This document shows, one piece after another, positions 7,798-19,100 of a stretch of DNA of 60,462 bases. A model generated the notes under the pieces. The model searched no databases. It was not told the origin of the DNA and saw only the letters and a program-made list of their open reading frames with translations. Origin of the DNA: an uncultured Prevotella sp. (GTDB taxonomy: Bacteria; Bacteroidota; Bacteroidia; Bacteroidales; Bacteroidaceae); contig CABVDL010000004.1 of NCBI GenBank assembly GCA_902497035.1, positions 1 to 60,462 of the forward strand, written 5' to 3'. The position numbers were made by a program, and so were the translations under genes. The number at the start of each line of letters is the position of its first letter. The stretch's first letter is position 1.

Positions 7798-7937
7798 GGC
7801 TGAAAGCCTGGGATTTTGGCTGAAAGCCTGGGACTTTGGCTGAAAGTCTGGGATTTTGTCGAAAAGTTTAGGTTTTTGTCGAAAAGTTTGGAATTTTGGT
7901 GAAAAGTTTGGGATTTTGACGAAAAGTTTGGGGCGGT
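7798..7937 (+). repeat. Seven 20-bp tandem repeats upstream of the large terminase
   Basis: Unit GGCTGAAAGCCTGGGATTTT grading into GTCGAAAAGTTTGGGATTTT, repeated seven times with no spacing. The first three copies are GC-richer, the last four AT-richer. The 20-bp period puts all copies on nearly the same face of the helix. The block is non-coding and sits between a terminator and the large terminase gene. Confidence 0.9.
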
Positions 7938-7952
7938 GGCGGTGTTAGCCAT

Positions 7953-7977
7953 GGTAAGCCTTTTTGAGGTTTTTGCG
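7953..7977 (+). promoter_or_regulatory. GGTAAGCC late element, copy 1 (terminase)
   Basis: GGTAAGCC at 7953-7960, with GCG 22 bases downstream, 33 bases before the large terminase ATG. See the finding on the recurrent element. Confidence 0.45.
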
Positions 7978-7985
7978 CGGTTATT

Positions 7986-10109
7986 ATGGAGCAGGACAAG
8001 ATAACTGACAAATATGTTGACAAGCGCAGGGCATGGAGAGTTCTCCGGCGGCTTCTGGATTGTTGTGGCGATAGTGCCGCCTCCCTGCTGACAGCCCGCA
8101 CCAATGGCTTTACGCTGCCATTTCTTCGTGAGGTTGATGAGCGGCTGGAGATGTATTTCTTGGATTTAGCCACGGATGTCTGGGATGACGGCATGGACTG
8201 CAACCGCCGTCACAACTATTACGAGATATGCTGCGGCTTGCGCTTTCTTCGCTTTCTTCGCCGCTATGAGCTGGACGCTGACAAGGTGCGCAAGGTGATA
8301 CGCCTTCGTGAGGGCGAGTGGCGCAAGGACGATGATGGCATCTGGCGTCATTTGCGTGGCGGTATCGCGCAGCCGTCGTCCCATGGCCGTGCCTTTTTCC
8401 GCTGGGAGCCGTTCCAGGTGTTTGTCCTTGCCTCGGCGTTTGGGTTCTACTGCCTTGTCGACACTGGCTCGAAGGTTGGCGACCGTGAGCTGAGCGGTAC
8501 GGAGACGGCCTTGGGCTCCCGCATATACGACCGCAGGCGTCTGGTGACAAGCTTCACGATGTATGCGCCTCGCAAGGTTGACAAGACTGGCATGAGCGCC
8601 TATATTCAATTGGTGTTTTTCCTGATGGAGGACTATAACTCCGAGATTTACTGCTGCGCCAACAGTGCCGACCAGAGCAAGACTCTGTTCAAACGCACCC
8701 GTGGCATGGTGGAGTATCTGAACCACCCCCATCGCTTCCACGTGACGGCTACGGGCATTGGCTGGGAGCCGGAGCTGAGTGGTGTCCGCAGCTCCGTGAT
8801 TGTTCCCCTGACGGCGGGCGGCAAAACCAAGGATGGCCTTCAGGCTCAATTGTGCTGCGCTGATGAGTACGGCAGCGCTGCGTGGGTGAAGGACCACTCT
8901 GATATGAAGAGCCTCGTGGACGTGATTGAGTCGTCGATGGGTCCCCGCCGTGAGCCTCTGACGTTCATTACGACGACTGCGGGGAACGTTACCGACGGCC
9001 CATTCGTGCAGGTGCTTGGCGGCCTCCACCGTCTGCTGGATGGAGAGGCTGCCCGTTGCGAGTCCCTCCCGGGCTATGGCCGTTGGGAGGAGCGCCCGGC
9101 GGGGTCGGCGCGGCCGCTTCTCACTCCTGAGGACAGGACGATGGGCCTGCTGCTTGAGCCTGACGCCTGGGAGCGGGATGAGGAGACCCTGCTTGACGAC
9201 CGCGACGTGAGGCGCAAGGTGAACCCGATGCTTGGTCGTATTGTGCAGGAGAGCTTCTATGAGGAGGGAGCGGCGAAGGTGCGCCGCGAGCCGTCTTTTA
9301 TTACGGAGTATGTGCCGAAATACATGAACGTCTATCGCTCGGAGAGCGTCCGTGAGTGGATTGGTGCCGAGCGTGTGCGCCGTCTTCAGATGGAGCGCCG
9401 TATTGAGGACTGCAGCCGGTCGGAGGGGTGGATTATCTTCACTGGTATGGACTTCTCGCTTGGTGATGACCTCCATGCAATGAGCTATCTGTGCTACAAT
9501 ACCCGCAGGCGGGAGTTCTTCGCCGACCTTGACAGCTGGATAAGCGAGAAGGCTCTTGAGAAATCTCCACTTCGTGACGTGTTCCGCTCGTGGGTTGCCA
9601 GTGGGTGGCTTCACGTCTCTCCCGGCGAAACGCTTGACCCCCTGTTGCCTGTGGGCCGCATTGCGGAGCTGAACGGCACGGGGCTGTATGACTTCATCAC
9701 GTTTCATTATGACCCTTTCAAGAGTAAGCAGCCCATCAACGCGCTGTGCGAGTATTTCTACAACGACGCGGCCAGCCGCGGGCGGCGCATGGACCCCGCC
9801 CAGTATGTGCTTCCCTGCCGCCAGAACTATGCGACGTTTAACCCATTGGTGAACGAGCTTGACTTCATGGTGAAGAGCGAGCCTCCCATGATTAGCTTCT
9901 CCATGAACCCGATGTGGCCTTGGCAGGCAGGGAACATGGTGCTTGACACGAGTACGGACGGCATGGAGAACCACAAGCCCGTGAAGCGTGGCGGCAAGGG
10001 CAGCGGGAGCCGGGAGAACAAGATTGACAACTGGATTTGCCTTTTGGAGGCCCTTGCAGGCTTTGATCGTTTCATGGGCAAGGAGCATGAGGCCGGAGGG
10101 ACCCGATGA
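7986..10109 (+). CDS. terL: Phage terminase large subunit (HK97-type)
   Basis: 707 residues. An N-terminal helical extension is followed by an ATPase core: deviant Walker A APRKVDKTG at residues 194-202, Walker B CCADE at about 290-294, and the coupling motif TTTAGN at about 330. The C-terminal RNase H-like nuclease begins with FTGMDFSLGDD at about residue 485, supplying metal-binding aspartates. The enzyme cuts concatemeric DNA and pumps it through the portal (encoded far downstream at 30122). Length is somewhat above the usual 500-600 residues because of the N-terminal extension. Confidence 0.93.
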   Translation: MEQDKITDKYVDKRRAWRVLRRLLDCCGDSAASLLTARTNGFTLPFLREVDERLEMYFLDLATDVWDDGMDCNRRHNYYEICCGLRFLRFLRRYELDADKVRKVIRLREGEWRKDDDGIWRHLRGGIAQPSSHGRAFFRWEPFQVFVLASAFGFYCLVDTGSKVGDRELSGTETALGSRIYDRRRLVTSFTMYAPRKVDKTGMSAYIQLVFFLMEDYNSEIYCCANSADQSKTLFKRTRGMVEYLNHPHRFHVTATGIGWEPELSGVRSSVIVPLTAGGKTKDGLQAQLCCADEYGSAAWVKDHSDMKSLVDVIESSMGPRREPLTFITTTAGNVTDGPFVQVLGGLHRLLDGEAARCESLPGYGRWEERPAGSARPLLTPEDRTMGLLLEPDAWERDEETLLDDRDVRRKVNPMLGRIVQESFYEEGAAKVRREPSFITEYVPKYMNVYRSESVREWIGAERVRRLQMERRIEDCSRSEGWIIFTGMDFSLGDDLHAMSYLCYNTRRREFFADLDSWISEKALEKSPLRDVFRSWVASGWLHVSPGETLDPLLPVGRIAELNGTGLYDFITFHYDPFKSKQPINALCEYFYNDAASRGRRMDPAQYVLPCRQNYATFNPLVNELDFMVKSEPPMISFSMNPMWPWQAGNMVLDTSTDGMENHKPVKRGGKGSGSRENKIDNWICLLEALAGFDRFMGKEHEAGGTR

Positions 10110-10158
10110 GCGTGGTGCCTGAGAAATATATGGAAATGAGTTTAATATTGTTGATATT

Positions 10159-12783
10159 ATGAAGATATCTGGCAGCTTTAATGATGTTGACGACCGCCAT
10201 TTGTATGATGTCGCCATTGCCAACAGCGACGCCCATGGCACGGAGTGCTATGAGGTGGGCGGAGACTCGGAGGATGATGCCTCCGGGCATGTGTGGTGGG
10301 ACTCCAGCCCGGTCGTGATAGAGATGAAGCGCGGCGATGTGGCATCTCCCATCATTGAGACCCGCGCCACGGTAAACATAGTGACCGACGCTGTGCTGAC
10401 GGGCCTGTACTCAAGCAGGGCGACGGACACGACGGTCGAGGTGTCGTGTGACGGCCATCCCCTGTTCCGCGGCTATGTGGAGCCCCGCGCCTATACTCAG
10501 GCGTTTGACAATGAGGTGAACGGGCTGACGCTTAACTGCATTGACGGCCTTACGGCCATGCAGTACCGGCGTTACCGTGACGTGCAGTCGAGGGGCGACT
10601 ATCTCTTGGCCATGAACAGCTCGCGGATGGTGAGTCTGAAGTCGCTTCTGATAGAGTGTATCGAGAGCGGCTGCGGCCCCGTCTCCGTGTGGTATGACGG
10701 CAGCAAGGTGAGGGCTGACGGCTCTGGCCTTCTTCTTGATGACCTGATGGTGAACGACAGCCTGTATTTGGGCGACGACTATCAGAGCGTGAAGACTTGC
10801 TACCAGGTGGCTGAGGACTTGCTGAAGTACCTTGGCCTCCGTGCGCTGATGACCTGCGGCGGCGTTTATGTCTTCAGCGATGAGAGCCTTGGCAAGGAAA
10901 TGTCGTGGGAGCTCATCTCCGGGCCGCAAGGCGATGCCTCGGGCGGCGGCGTGTGGGAATGGAGCGGCGGTGAGCTGAGCAGCGAGCATCTCGGTGGCGC
11001 GGACGGCAGCGTTGACGTTGGCGAGGTGTTCAACCAGGTGCAGCTGACAATAAGCCCCAAGACTCGCGAGAGCGTCGTGAGGAGTCCCCTGGACAGCTCT
11101 GGCACTGTTCCGGCCACCGGCGGCCGTGTGATTTATATGACGGAGTATTCCGCCCAGGGCGAGGGTAAGCGTGCCGGTCGCGCATTCTGGTCGCTTATTG
11201 CGAGGCACGAGGACATCAACAACTACGACGGCGAGAAGATATGGAAGGACTTCGTCGTCCGCCCGATGCGGAATGTGTATTGGTCGATTGGCAACGGCAG
11301 TGGCCCGGGCAGCACTGCCACGGACTGGGGGCTTCAGGCGGCTGACAAGGGTTCTGGCCCATATACCCTCGCTGACCGTCTTGGCGGCGAGCTTGGCGCG
11401 CTTTTGGTGGATGTGGGTGCGATAGACCACAAGCCCGGCACGGGCGACACTGGCAAGCAGGCTTCTGTCGGTATGACGACGCAGCTGGTGGTGAGCGTGA
11501 ACGGCAACGGGAGCGATGACAATCCCCTTCCGACGGAGGCCGAGGTGCAGTCGCGCATGCCCATAGCGAGCTACACCAGCGGCGACGCGACGGCCGTCTA
11601 TTCCCCGACGGATGACGGCGTGAGGAACTACCTCGTATTTTCCGGCACGATAAAGCTGCTTCCCCTGATGCCCGCCAACTTCAGGGTGGAGGGCGTGAGG
11701 CGTTATACGAGCGCGGACGCTTTTCTTGACTCAGGGAATGCGCTGTTTTCCAAGGATCGCTATCTCGCCTATGAGTGGTGGAAGGACGGCCGGGCAGAGG
11801 GCAGCCGTGCCAATGGCTGGATCCCAGACACTGGCGAGGACTTCAAAGTCTATGGCTACAACACGATCGACGGCGAGGACCATGTGGACAAGTTTGACGT
11901 GCTTTGGTGCATGCTGCGCATTGGCGACAAGGTGCTGACTGAGGACAAGTCGAAGTCTGGAGAGCTTGACGCTTTCTCGTGGGTCAAGTACAGGACGCTT
12001 GAGGAATGCGGCAATGACGTGGATGAGTATCTGACGCAGACGTTCACCATCGGCTTTGACCCTAAGGTAGGCGACTATGCGTTGGGCCAGAGCTTCAGCA
12101 TCGGTACGAATTTCGACTACACGGTGAACATCGACGCCGATGAGGGCATGGCCATCCCCCTGCCTGCCGAGGATGGACTTCACGGCGACATGAAGCTGGA
12201 CATCCTTGGGATAGACATGGGTCCATGGGAGCATTATCACAAGGTTCGCCACAAGACGATGTTCCGTCACTCCAAATGGAGTACCGACGTCATCCCGCTC
12301 ATGGCCCACGTGCGCAGCGTCGTGATACAGAATTTGTCGGTGAAGTTCTACTCAGACGGCGAGAACAGCGGCGATGACGACGACATCGTATACGTGAGCC
12401 GATCGCTGCCGGGCTACGTGAACAGGAAGGAGCTGACAGGCTCTATGATACACAGTGGCTTCACGAGCTGGGAGGTGAGCCAGTACAATCTTAACAACAA
12501 GATGCTCCGCAGCACGGTCTGCGATGGTGACGGCAATGCGGTGCTGAACATCAAGGATGCCAACAGCGGTGAGATTGGCAAGCCCGAGATGCTGTATGTG
12601 GACTCTATGTGGCGGCGCCTCTGCTCGCCCCGTGTGACGCTGACGCAAACCGTCCGCCCTGCCCTTGTTTCGCCATGGGGCGGCTTCACCGCTCATGTTG
12701 TCGGCGACAGCACGATGACCGTAGAGGAGGCTAAGATGAGCCTCTCCGATGGGACTTGCAAGCTGAAGCTGGTGGAACGGTGA
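10159..12783 (+). CDS. Tail hub / baseplate protein (candidate)
   Basis: 874 residues, no signal peptide. The N-terminal 180 residues (IEMKRGDVASPIIETRATVNI, FRGYVEPRAYTQAF) resemble the beta-rich hub domain of siphovirus tail-associated proteins, in which two-strand motifs of the form F-R/S-G-Y-V-E-P recur. The remainder is beta-rich and acidic. It precedes the long modular tail proteins, the usual place of the hub protein that caps the tail tube and carries fibres. Exact family not recognised. Confidence 0.6.
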   Translation: MKISGSFNDVDDRHLYDVAIANSDAHGTECYEVGGDSEDDASGHVWWDSSPVVIEMKRGDVASPIIETRATVNIVTDAVLTGLYSSRATDTTVEVSCDGHPLFRGYVEPRAYTQAFDNEVNGLTLNCIDGLTAMQYRRYRDVQSRGDYLLAMNSSRMVSLKSLLIECIESGCGPVSVWYDGSKVRADGSGLLLDDLMVNDSLYLGDDYQSVKTCYQVAEDLLKYLGLRALMTCGGVYVFSDESLGKEMSWELISGPQGDASGGGVWEWSGGELSSEHLGGADGSVDVGEVFNQVQLTISPKTRESVVRSPLDSSGTVPATGGRVIYMTEYSAQGEGKRAGRAFWSLIARHEDINNYDGEKIWKDFVVRPMRNVYWSIGNGSGPGSTATDWGLQAADKGSGPYTLADRLGGELGALLVDVGAIDHKPGTGDTGKQASVGMTTQLVVSVNGNGSDDNPLPTEAEVQSRMPIASYTSGDATAVYSPTDDGVRNYLVFSGTIKLLPLMPANFRVEGVRRYTSADAFLDSGNALFSKDRYLAYEWWKDGRAEGSRANGWIPDTGEDFKVYGYNTIDGEDHVDKFDVLWCMLRIGDKVLTEDKSKSGELDAFSWVKYRTLEECGNDVDEYLTQTFTIGFDPKVGDYALGQSFSIGTNFDYTVNIDADEGMAIPLPAEDGLHGDMKLDILGIDMGPWEHYHKVRHKTMFRHSKWSTDVIPLMAHVRSVVIQNLSVKFYSDGENSGDDDDIVYVSRSLPGYVNRKELTGSMIHSGFTSWEVSQYNLNNKMLRSTVCDGDGNAVLNIKDANSGEIGKPEMLYVDSMWRRLCSPRVTLTQTVRPALVSPWGGFTAHVVGDSTMTVEEAKMSLSDGTCKLKLVER

Positions 12784-12800
12784 CCCTGCCTCCGCGGCGG

Positions 12801-12826
12801 GGTAAGCCTGAGGGGCGGAAACGGCG
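12801..12826 (+). promoter_or_regulatory. GGTAAGCC late element, copy 2
   Basis: GGTAAGCC at 12801-12808 with GCG at 12824-12826; a second partial GTAAGCC at 12834-12840. It lies in the 86-bp gap before the fibre gene starting at 12870. Confidence 0.4.
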
Positions 12827-12869
12827 TAGTGTTGTAAGCCGTATATGAACGTGACAAGGACTGTGACTG

Positions 12870-14954
12870 ATGATAGATATTGACATCATAAAAAGAAAGC
12901 GCGGCACCGGGGCTGCCGGTAGCGGCCAGGCCTCTGGCGGCGTGGGTGGCGGCGTGGCGGACTATGCGTCCGAGGCCGGCCGCTCCAAGCTGTCCGACCG
13001 CGCCGACCGCGCCTCCACGGCTGACGAGGCGGCGCATGCCCAGAGCGCCAAGGAACTTGACGGCACGAGCTCAGTCTGGGGCAAGATACGCTCGCTGCTG
13101 AGCGGCCTGAACAGTGTATTCCTGCGCAAGGACCAGGATGACGCCACCGACCACAAACTCACCATGGGCGAGGCGGAGGTGAAGGGCAATTTGAAGCTCG
13201 GCGCTGACGGCAGCTACTCCATCAGCAAGGAGGGTATCGCCACACTTGCCTGTGCGGTGGCAGAATACTTCAAGAGTGGCAACTTCACGGCGGGCACGGC
13301 TATGGGCTTTGACGGACAAGGCTTCGGCGTAACGAAGGGCACGGACGGAAAATACACGCTTGAAGTAGACAATCTCATAGCAAGAATGAAGATGATAGTG
13401 TCGCATCTCGAAGTGCACACCATGAGCTTCATTGGCGGTACGGTGGTGATGAGCAGCTGTGGCAACCGCGTGGACAGGGTGGAGGCACTCGACGCAGCGG
13501 GTAGCCGAATAGCAACCGCAGACGGAACGAAGCCGACGCTGACGATACCCGACGGCAAGACGGCAGAGAAATTCCGCTGCTATTTCCTCGCTTCGGACGA
13601 TGATAGACAGATTAAGAACGAGTGGACGGTTGGTCAGTTGGCACGTGCCAAGACAAATAACATCGCTGCACCCGGCAATTACACTGACTATCAAAATCGT
13701 GACTATTGGCGGCTTGTTGTTGGTGTATCTTCTGCTCCCGTGACCAAAGAGGGTAAGGATTACCACTATATCGACCTGAGCAACTCTACGAGTGACAATA
13801 TTTACCTGACGGACACGGAAGGCACTAAACGGCTCGTGGATCTTGGCGGTGTCTCCGATACGCTGAACTCCCTGCCCTTTGCGGGTGATAATATCATCGG
13901 CATGGGCCATTGTTGGGATGAGACTCGACAGGGTGTAGCTATCATCTCAGTGGTTCAAGGCGGTTGGGTCATCTACAAGGGCATCAACCACTACGACCTT
14001 CCACATGACAATATCGTTGGGAAGCTCGCTATCGACGAGGCGATTATTACAACCGACCATCTCATTCTCCGTCCTTATGCTGCTCCCAAGGAGACACAGA
14101 CGGTGGCAGTGGTACGTGGCCCATACGATGACGATGCGTGGTACGGTCATAACGACCTTACGACCTTAGACGGCCAGACTTGGATAGCGTCGGGGGTGGC
14201 CATCGGTAAAACCATCAAGGGCGAGAGGCCGTCTGCCACGTCACCTTACTGGAGTCTTGCTGCGGCCAAGGGAGATACCGGCGCGCAAGGCAACGGATAT
14301 GCCGTGGTGTTCCTGCTTAACAATGTCCCCGTTGACAGTCTGAACTTCGACGACGTGAGGGCAAGCGAGGGTTCTGTATTAGAGGCTGACTTCTACAATA
14401 ACGGAGTCGCGGCCAACGTTGCGGATGCCTCCATTACATGCTATGACCAGGACGGGAATGTCCTCGGCTCGCCGATAACGTCGGCCAATGCTGACAATAT
14501 CATTGTTGACGGCGGAAGTCTCTATCTGAGCAAGGATTGTAAGTATATTACCGTCGTTGCAAAGGATAAGGACGGGAGGCTGTTAGTAAGCAAGAGCCTC
14601 GGCATAGTGCGTAACGGAACGGACGGCACGGAGCCGGTGTCTCTGCTACTCTACCTGTCAAGCGGTGCGTATACGTGGCGCGAGGGTCAGGGGAAGATAG
14701 CCACCATAGCGGCGGCGGTGACCAAGGGCAACTACGACATCACGGACGCACAGGACGCGAGCCAGTTCATTTGGACCCGTGAGAGCGAGAGCGCGCAGGG
14801 GGACAAGGACTGGAACTCGCAGCACACGCTCGGCTCGAAGACGCTGGAGGTCAGCGAGGGCGACATGTGCGGCAATATTACGAGCTTCGTCTGTACACTC
14901 CACAAGGCTACAGGCGAGGTGTACACGGTGGAGAAACTGGATTTCAAACTATAA
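12870..14954 (+). CDS. Modular tail fibre / baseplate protein
   Basis: 694 residues. Gly/Ala-rich N-terminus with a heptad-like stretch (SKLSDRADRASTADEAAHAQSAK), typical of trimeric fibre shafts, then beta-rich domains. A region at about residues 490-575 (VFLLNNVPVDSLNFDDVRAS to GGSLYLSKDCKYI) is repeated in the protein at 16149-20015. A short KGDTGAQGNG collagen-like linker precedes it. Likely part of the distal tail that contacts the host surface. Confidence 0.65.
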   Translation: MIDIDIIKRKRGTGAAGSGQASGGVGGGVADYASEAGRSKLSDRADRASTADEAAHAQSAKELDGTSSVWGKIRSLLSGLNSVFLRKDQDDATDHKLTMGEAEVKGNLKLGADGSYSISKEGIATLACAVAEYFKSGNFTAGTAMGFDGQGFGVTKGTDGKYTLEVDNLIARMKMIVSHLEVHTMSFIGGTVVMSSCGNRVDRVEALDAAGSRIATADGTKPTLTIPDGKTAEKFRCYFLASDDDRQIKNEWTVGQLARAKTNNIAAPGNYTDYQNRDYWRLVVGVSSAPVTKEGKDYHYIDLSNSTSDNIYLTDTEGTKRLVDLGGVSDTLNSLPFAGDNIIGMGHCWDETRQGVAIISVVQGGWVIYKGINHYDLPHDNIVGKLAIDEAIITTDHLILRPYAAPKETQTVAVVRGPYDDDAWYGHNDLTTLDGQTWIASGVAIGKTIKGERPSATSPYWSLAAAKGDTGAQGNGYAVVFLLNNVPVDSLNFDDVRASEGSVLEADFYNNGVAANVADASITCYDQDGNVLGSPITSANADNIIVDGGSLYLSKDCKYITVVAKDKDGRLLVSKSLGIVRNGTDGTEPVSLLLYLSSGAYTWREGQGKIATIAAAVTKGNYDITDAQDASQFIWTRESESAQGDKDWNSQHTLGSKTLEVSEGDMCGNITSFVCTLHKATGEVYTVEKLDFKL

Positions 14955-14966
14955 AAATACATTACT

Positions 14967-16136
14967 ATGTCATTACAAGCATCAGGAAGGGCAACCTTCA
15001 ACAAGACGATTGACGGCGTGAGTACCACTTTCACGCTCGTGCCTACCTACGGCGACCAGGTGAAGAGCAAGGACCCGACAAGCTGGACGCCAAATTTCGC
15101 GTCAAGCAACAACATCATCACCCCGACGCTCAAGGTACTCGGCATCGGCGACACGAGCAACCAGATAAAGGGTACCTGCTCATGGAGCGTCAGCGTCGGC
15201 GGGAAGGAATGGCCGTCGTCGAACTATACGGTGGAGACGAGCGGCAGCTACCGCCTTATCATTAAGCAGAACCTGCCGTCGTCGGCGCTCGTGACCTGCC
15301 GCTATACCTGGAAGCATCCTGCTACCGGGCAGCCCATGGATTGCATGGCCACGCTCCCCATCCCCGTCACCGAGAACGCAGGCACGACCATTCTCGCGCT
15401 CATCACGCCAAAGACTACAGACCGCTTTCAGACCTTGGCGGGCAATGCGCAGGCCCTCACATTTGAGGGGGCGATGATACGCGGCGGCGCAGAGGACACG
15501 ACGGACGTGACCTACACGTGGGAGGTGTTTGACCCCGGCGTGGGCGACTTCGTTGGCTTCAACGCACAGGGCCAGATTGTCGTCCCCAGCGGCAAGACGG
15601 CCGCTCTGCCGACGGGCAAGACCCTCGCCACGTTCGGCACCGGCAACAAGACGATAACGCTGTACAGCACGGCCGTAATCAACGTTGGCAGCCTCAGGCT
15701 GACGGTGAAGGACACCGACAGCTCGAGCTCGACAAGCGGCAAGACGGCAGTGGCAGTGAAAGGACTTATTGACGACACCGACCCGATAGACCTTGAGATG
15801 TCGCAGCCAAAGGGTCCCAATGTCGTGGCAGGCGGCGGCAACCCGATGCGCCTTGACATCATGCAGGGGACGTATGAGTGGACAGCCAACGACTACGTGG
15901 GCAAGACGCTCGGCTTCTACCGCCTGACGGCCGCAGGTGCCAAGGACAGCGGCTTCAGCCCTGCCACGGGCGACACGGGCGACTTCCCCGGATGGACGGT
16001 GGCCAACAACGAGGTGAGGCGCACCTACACGTCGTCCGCGAATGGCACGGATGCAAACAGGACGGTCGTTATCAAATACTCGCATCTGATTACGAACGCG
16101 GTTCAGACGACGTTCCAAGGTTTTATTGACTATTAA
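14967..16136 (+). CDS. Tail / receptor-binding accessory protein with Ig-like regions
   Basis: 389 residues. Opens MSLQASGRATFN, closely matching the opening MAIEATGRATFT of the next gene, so the two share an N-terminal attachment motif. The body is beta-rich with Ser/Thr/Gly-rich repeats resembling Ig-like folds common in phage virion proteins. Only 12 bases separate it from the genes on either side. Role inferred: distal tail component. Confidence 0.6.
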   Translation: MSLQASGRATFNKTIDGVSTTFTLVPTYGDQVKSKDPTSWTPNFASSNNIITPTLKVLGIGDTSNQIKGTCSWSVSVGGKEWPSSNYTVETSGSYRLIIKQNLPSSALVTCRYTWKHPATGQPMDCMATLPIPVTENAGTTILALITPKTTDRFQTLAGNAQALTFEGAMIRGGAEDTTDVTYTWEVFDPGVGDFVGFNAQGQIVVPSGKTAALPTGKTLATFGTGNKTITLYSTAVINVGSLRLTVKDTDSSSSTSGKTAVAVKGLIDDTDPIDLEMSQPKGPNVVAGGGNPMRLDIMQGTYEWTANDYVGKTLGFYRLTAAGAKDSGFSPATGDTGDFPGWTVANNEVRRTYTSSANGTDANRTVVIKYSHLITNAVQTTFQGFIDY

Positions 16137-16148
16137 TCATTAACAGGT

Positions 16149-19100
16149 ATGGCGATTGAGGCAACAGGACGGGCGACTTTTACGGCTGTAGAGGACTATG
16201 ACATTGTTTTTGTTCTCAACGGTATTCGCTGCGATGTATTGAACTTTGACAGTGTGAGGGCGGCAGAGAATGCTGTCCTTGAGGCTGACTTTTTCAACGG
16301 CGGCGAGCCGTGCGTCGTGGACAAGGCCGTCCTTTGCTGCTATGACGGTGAAGGCTCCTTGCTGGGCAGTCCCATTGAGGTACACGATGCATCGTCCGCT
16401 GTCGCTGACGGTGGCAGTCTATATCTGAGCAAGGACTGCAAGACCATTACGTGCGACATATATGCCGGAGACAAGAAGTTGTGCGGCAAGGGTATGCCTG
16501 TCATCAGGAACGGATCGAGCGTCGGGGTGAAGGCCGTGTCGTACAAGGTCATCAACAACGTGGCGGCGAACGCGTCTCTCAACTGGGACGGCGCGCAGTC
16601 GCAGACGACCTATCCGACACAGAAGCCGGAGAAGGGAAAGTATTGCTATGTGATGACCATCGTCCTGTATACAGACGGCACATCAACGAACACCGTAAGC
16701 ACGAGCTACACCCCGAATGACGGAGTGAATGGTACGAGCGTAAAGGTGGCATCCACTACGGTGGAGTACGTTGGGAGCGATAGCGGTACGACGCCACCAT
16801 CGTCAGGTTGGCAGACCGCTGTCCCTCAGCTCGCACAAGGCAAGTATCTGTGGACACGTACCACGGTAAAATACTCGGACAACAACAGTACAACGAGCTA
16901 CTCCGTGGGACGCATCGGCATGGATGGCAGCAAGGGTGGAACAACACATATCCTCTATGCTTCCTCTGCCAATCCTCAGTCAGAGGATGATGTGCGCACG
17001 ACCATCGACGCACAGCATCAATACTACGGAACCTATCAGGACACAGACCTCAATGATGATGCCGACAAGTACACGAAGGTTACAAGTTGGGTGCTGATTA
17101 AAGGCGACGCGGGGAAGTCTCCACAGCCTAATTTGTGCAGATACAACAGTCTGGTGCTTAAAACGGCAAAATCATTAAGTTATGACTTGTCGTCCAACAC
17201 ATACACCATTGTTAATAATACTCCCAATAAAGAATATGGGTCGCAGGTAAATCTGTCACCAATTATAATCCCGTACGGTCAAAGGTATACAGCCAGTGCC
17301 GACGTCTATAGTCCTGTTGCTGCAGCTATAATAATTGATTATAATAACAGTCCTGTAAGTGGCTCCGCCTGGGGCGGAAACGACAATGATGACGGAGGTG
17401 GGCGTAGCTCCAACCGTATAGAAATCCCAGCGAACACGTGGACAACAATAACGTGGTCAGCAATCAATTCGAGTTCCGCAAATACAAACAAGGTAGACAT
17501 AAATATCTGGGACTCGATTGGCTCTTCTGCTCCCGCAGATACTGTTTGGAAGCTTAGAAATCTTAAAGTAGAGTTTGGTGACACGGCTACGCCTTGGGTG
17601 CCAAACAGGGAAGATATTAACGGGACCCAGTATCGCACCGTGGAGAAATATGCCTACGGAACGAGCAACACCGTAGCACCGACGAGTGGATGGAGTGATA
17701 GCGTCAGCGGAGGCACGGCAGGGCAATACCTGTGGAACCAGGAGACGGCGCAGCACAAGGCCGCTACTGACACGGTATGGGTGAATGACGGCGTGCCGAC
17801 AACGCATTGCATTGGGTATATCGCTAAGAATGGTGTGGATGGTGAGAATGGTGCCAACTTCACCGGCGTCACCGAACACTATAAGGCTACCAACGACGGG
17901 GAAAAAGCACCTGCCGTTGACGGCTCATGGAAGGATACCCCTACCGATGCGAAATGGTCGGCAAACAATCCGTATCTGTGGAACTACGAAACTATCACCC
18001 GCGACAAGGGCGGGAGTATCAATACAAATGTGCACCTTGGCAGCGTATGGGGCAAGCAGGGTATCAAGGGCAATGACGGCCACTCTCCTACCGTGACCAT
18101 CGGCAAGAACGGCAACTGGTATATCGACAACAAGGACAGCGGACAGAAAGCGCAGGGCAACGACGGACATACTCCCACCGTCACCATAGGGGACGATGGC
18201 TACTGGTATATTGACAATGTTAAGACATCGCAGAAAGCGCAGGGTGAGCCTGGCGCACCGGGCGCGGATGCCGTTAGCTACCGGCTTGTGAGGATGGCGG
18301 ACACGGCGGCCACTGTGAGGGTAAGCGGAGGGCAGTACAAGCTGGCCTATGTGCTGCACTACAAGGCCATGAGGATTGTGGGCGGCAGTGAGAGCGCCAT
18401 CGTCATCTCCACGATTGCGGCAACCATAGAGGGAGTCACGAATAGCGTCACTCCGAACGCTACGGAGGGTACGATGAGCGGCATCGGAAGCAAGTCATAT
18501 ACGGCCACAGACAGGCCGGTGGCGTCCATTCCCGTGACGGTGACGCTGAATGGCGGCACGGTGCTATATGACAGCGTGCCCGTCACCATGGAGGCCGGCG
18601 TGGCGATAGACATTGACAACAAGGTTGGCTCGCTGACGGCCACTGTCGCCGGACACACTGGGAAAATAATCACGCTGGAGCTGCGGTCGGACCGCATCAG
18701 CGCAAAGGTGGGGGCCCTTGGCCTGAGGAACCTGCTGATGGACTCGGAGTTCCGCTGCCCCGTGGAGAGAGCCATCACGCGGAACGGGAAGAGGTACAGG
18801 GAGGCTTGGAACAACGGGACCTCCGTGAGCGTCACCGACACGGCCAACGGCATCAACGCTGAGGGCATCAACGCGGTAAAGGCGTACTCGCCTACGGCGG
18901 ACGGCGACTGGGCGGTGACGAGGTGGTATGTCCCCGCCAGGCCCGGGCAGGCCTACACCGCGTCGGTGTGGCGCATGGTGCCGGACACCGGGACGCTTGC
19001 CAGCAACAGCCGCATAATACTGGAGCTCCACGCCTGCAAGGATGACCTGACGAGGGACAACAGCTATCAGGCCGGCTCGGCGTTTGACTCCCCGTCGCCG

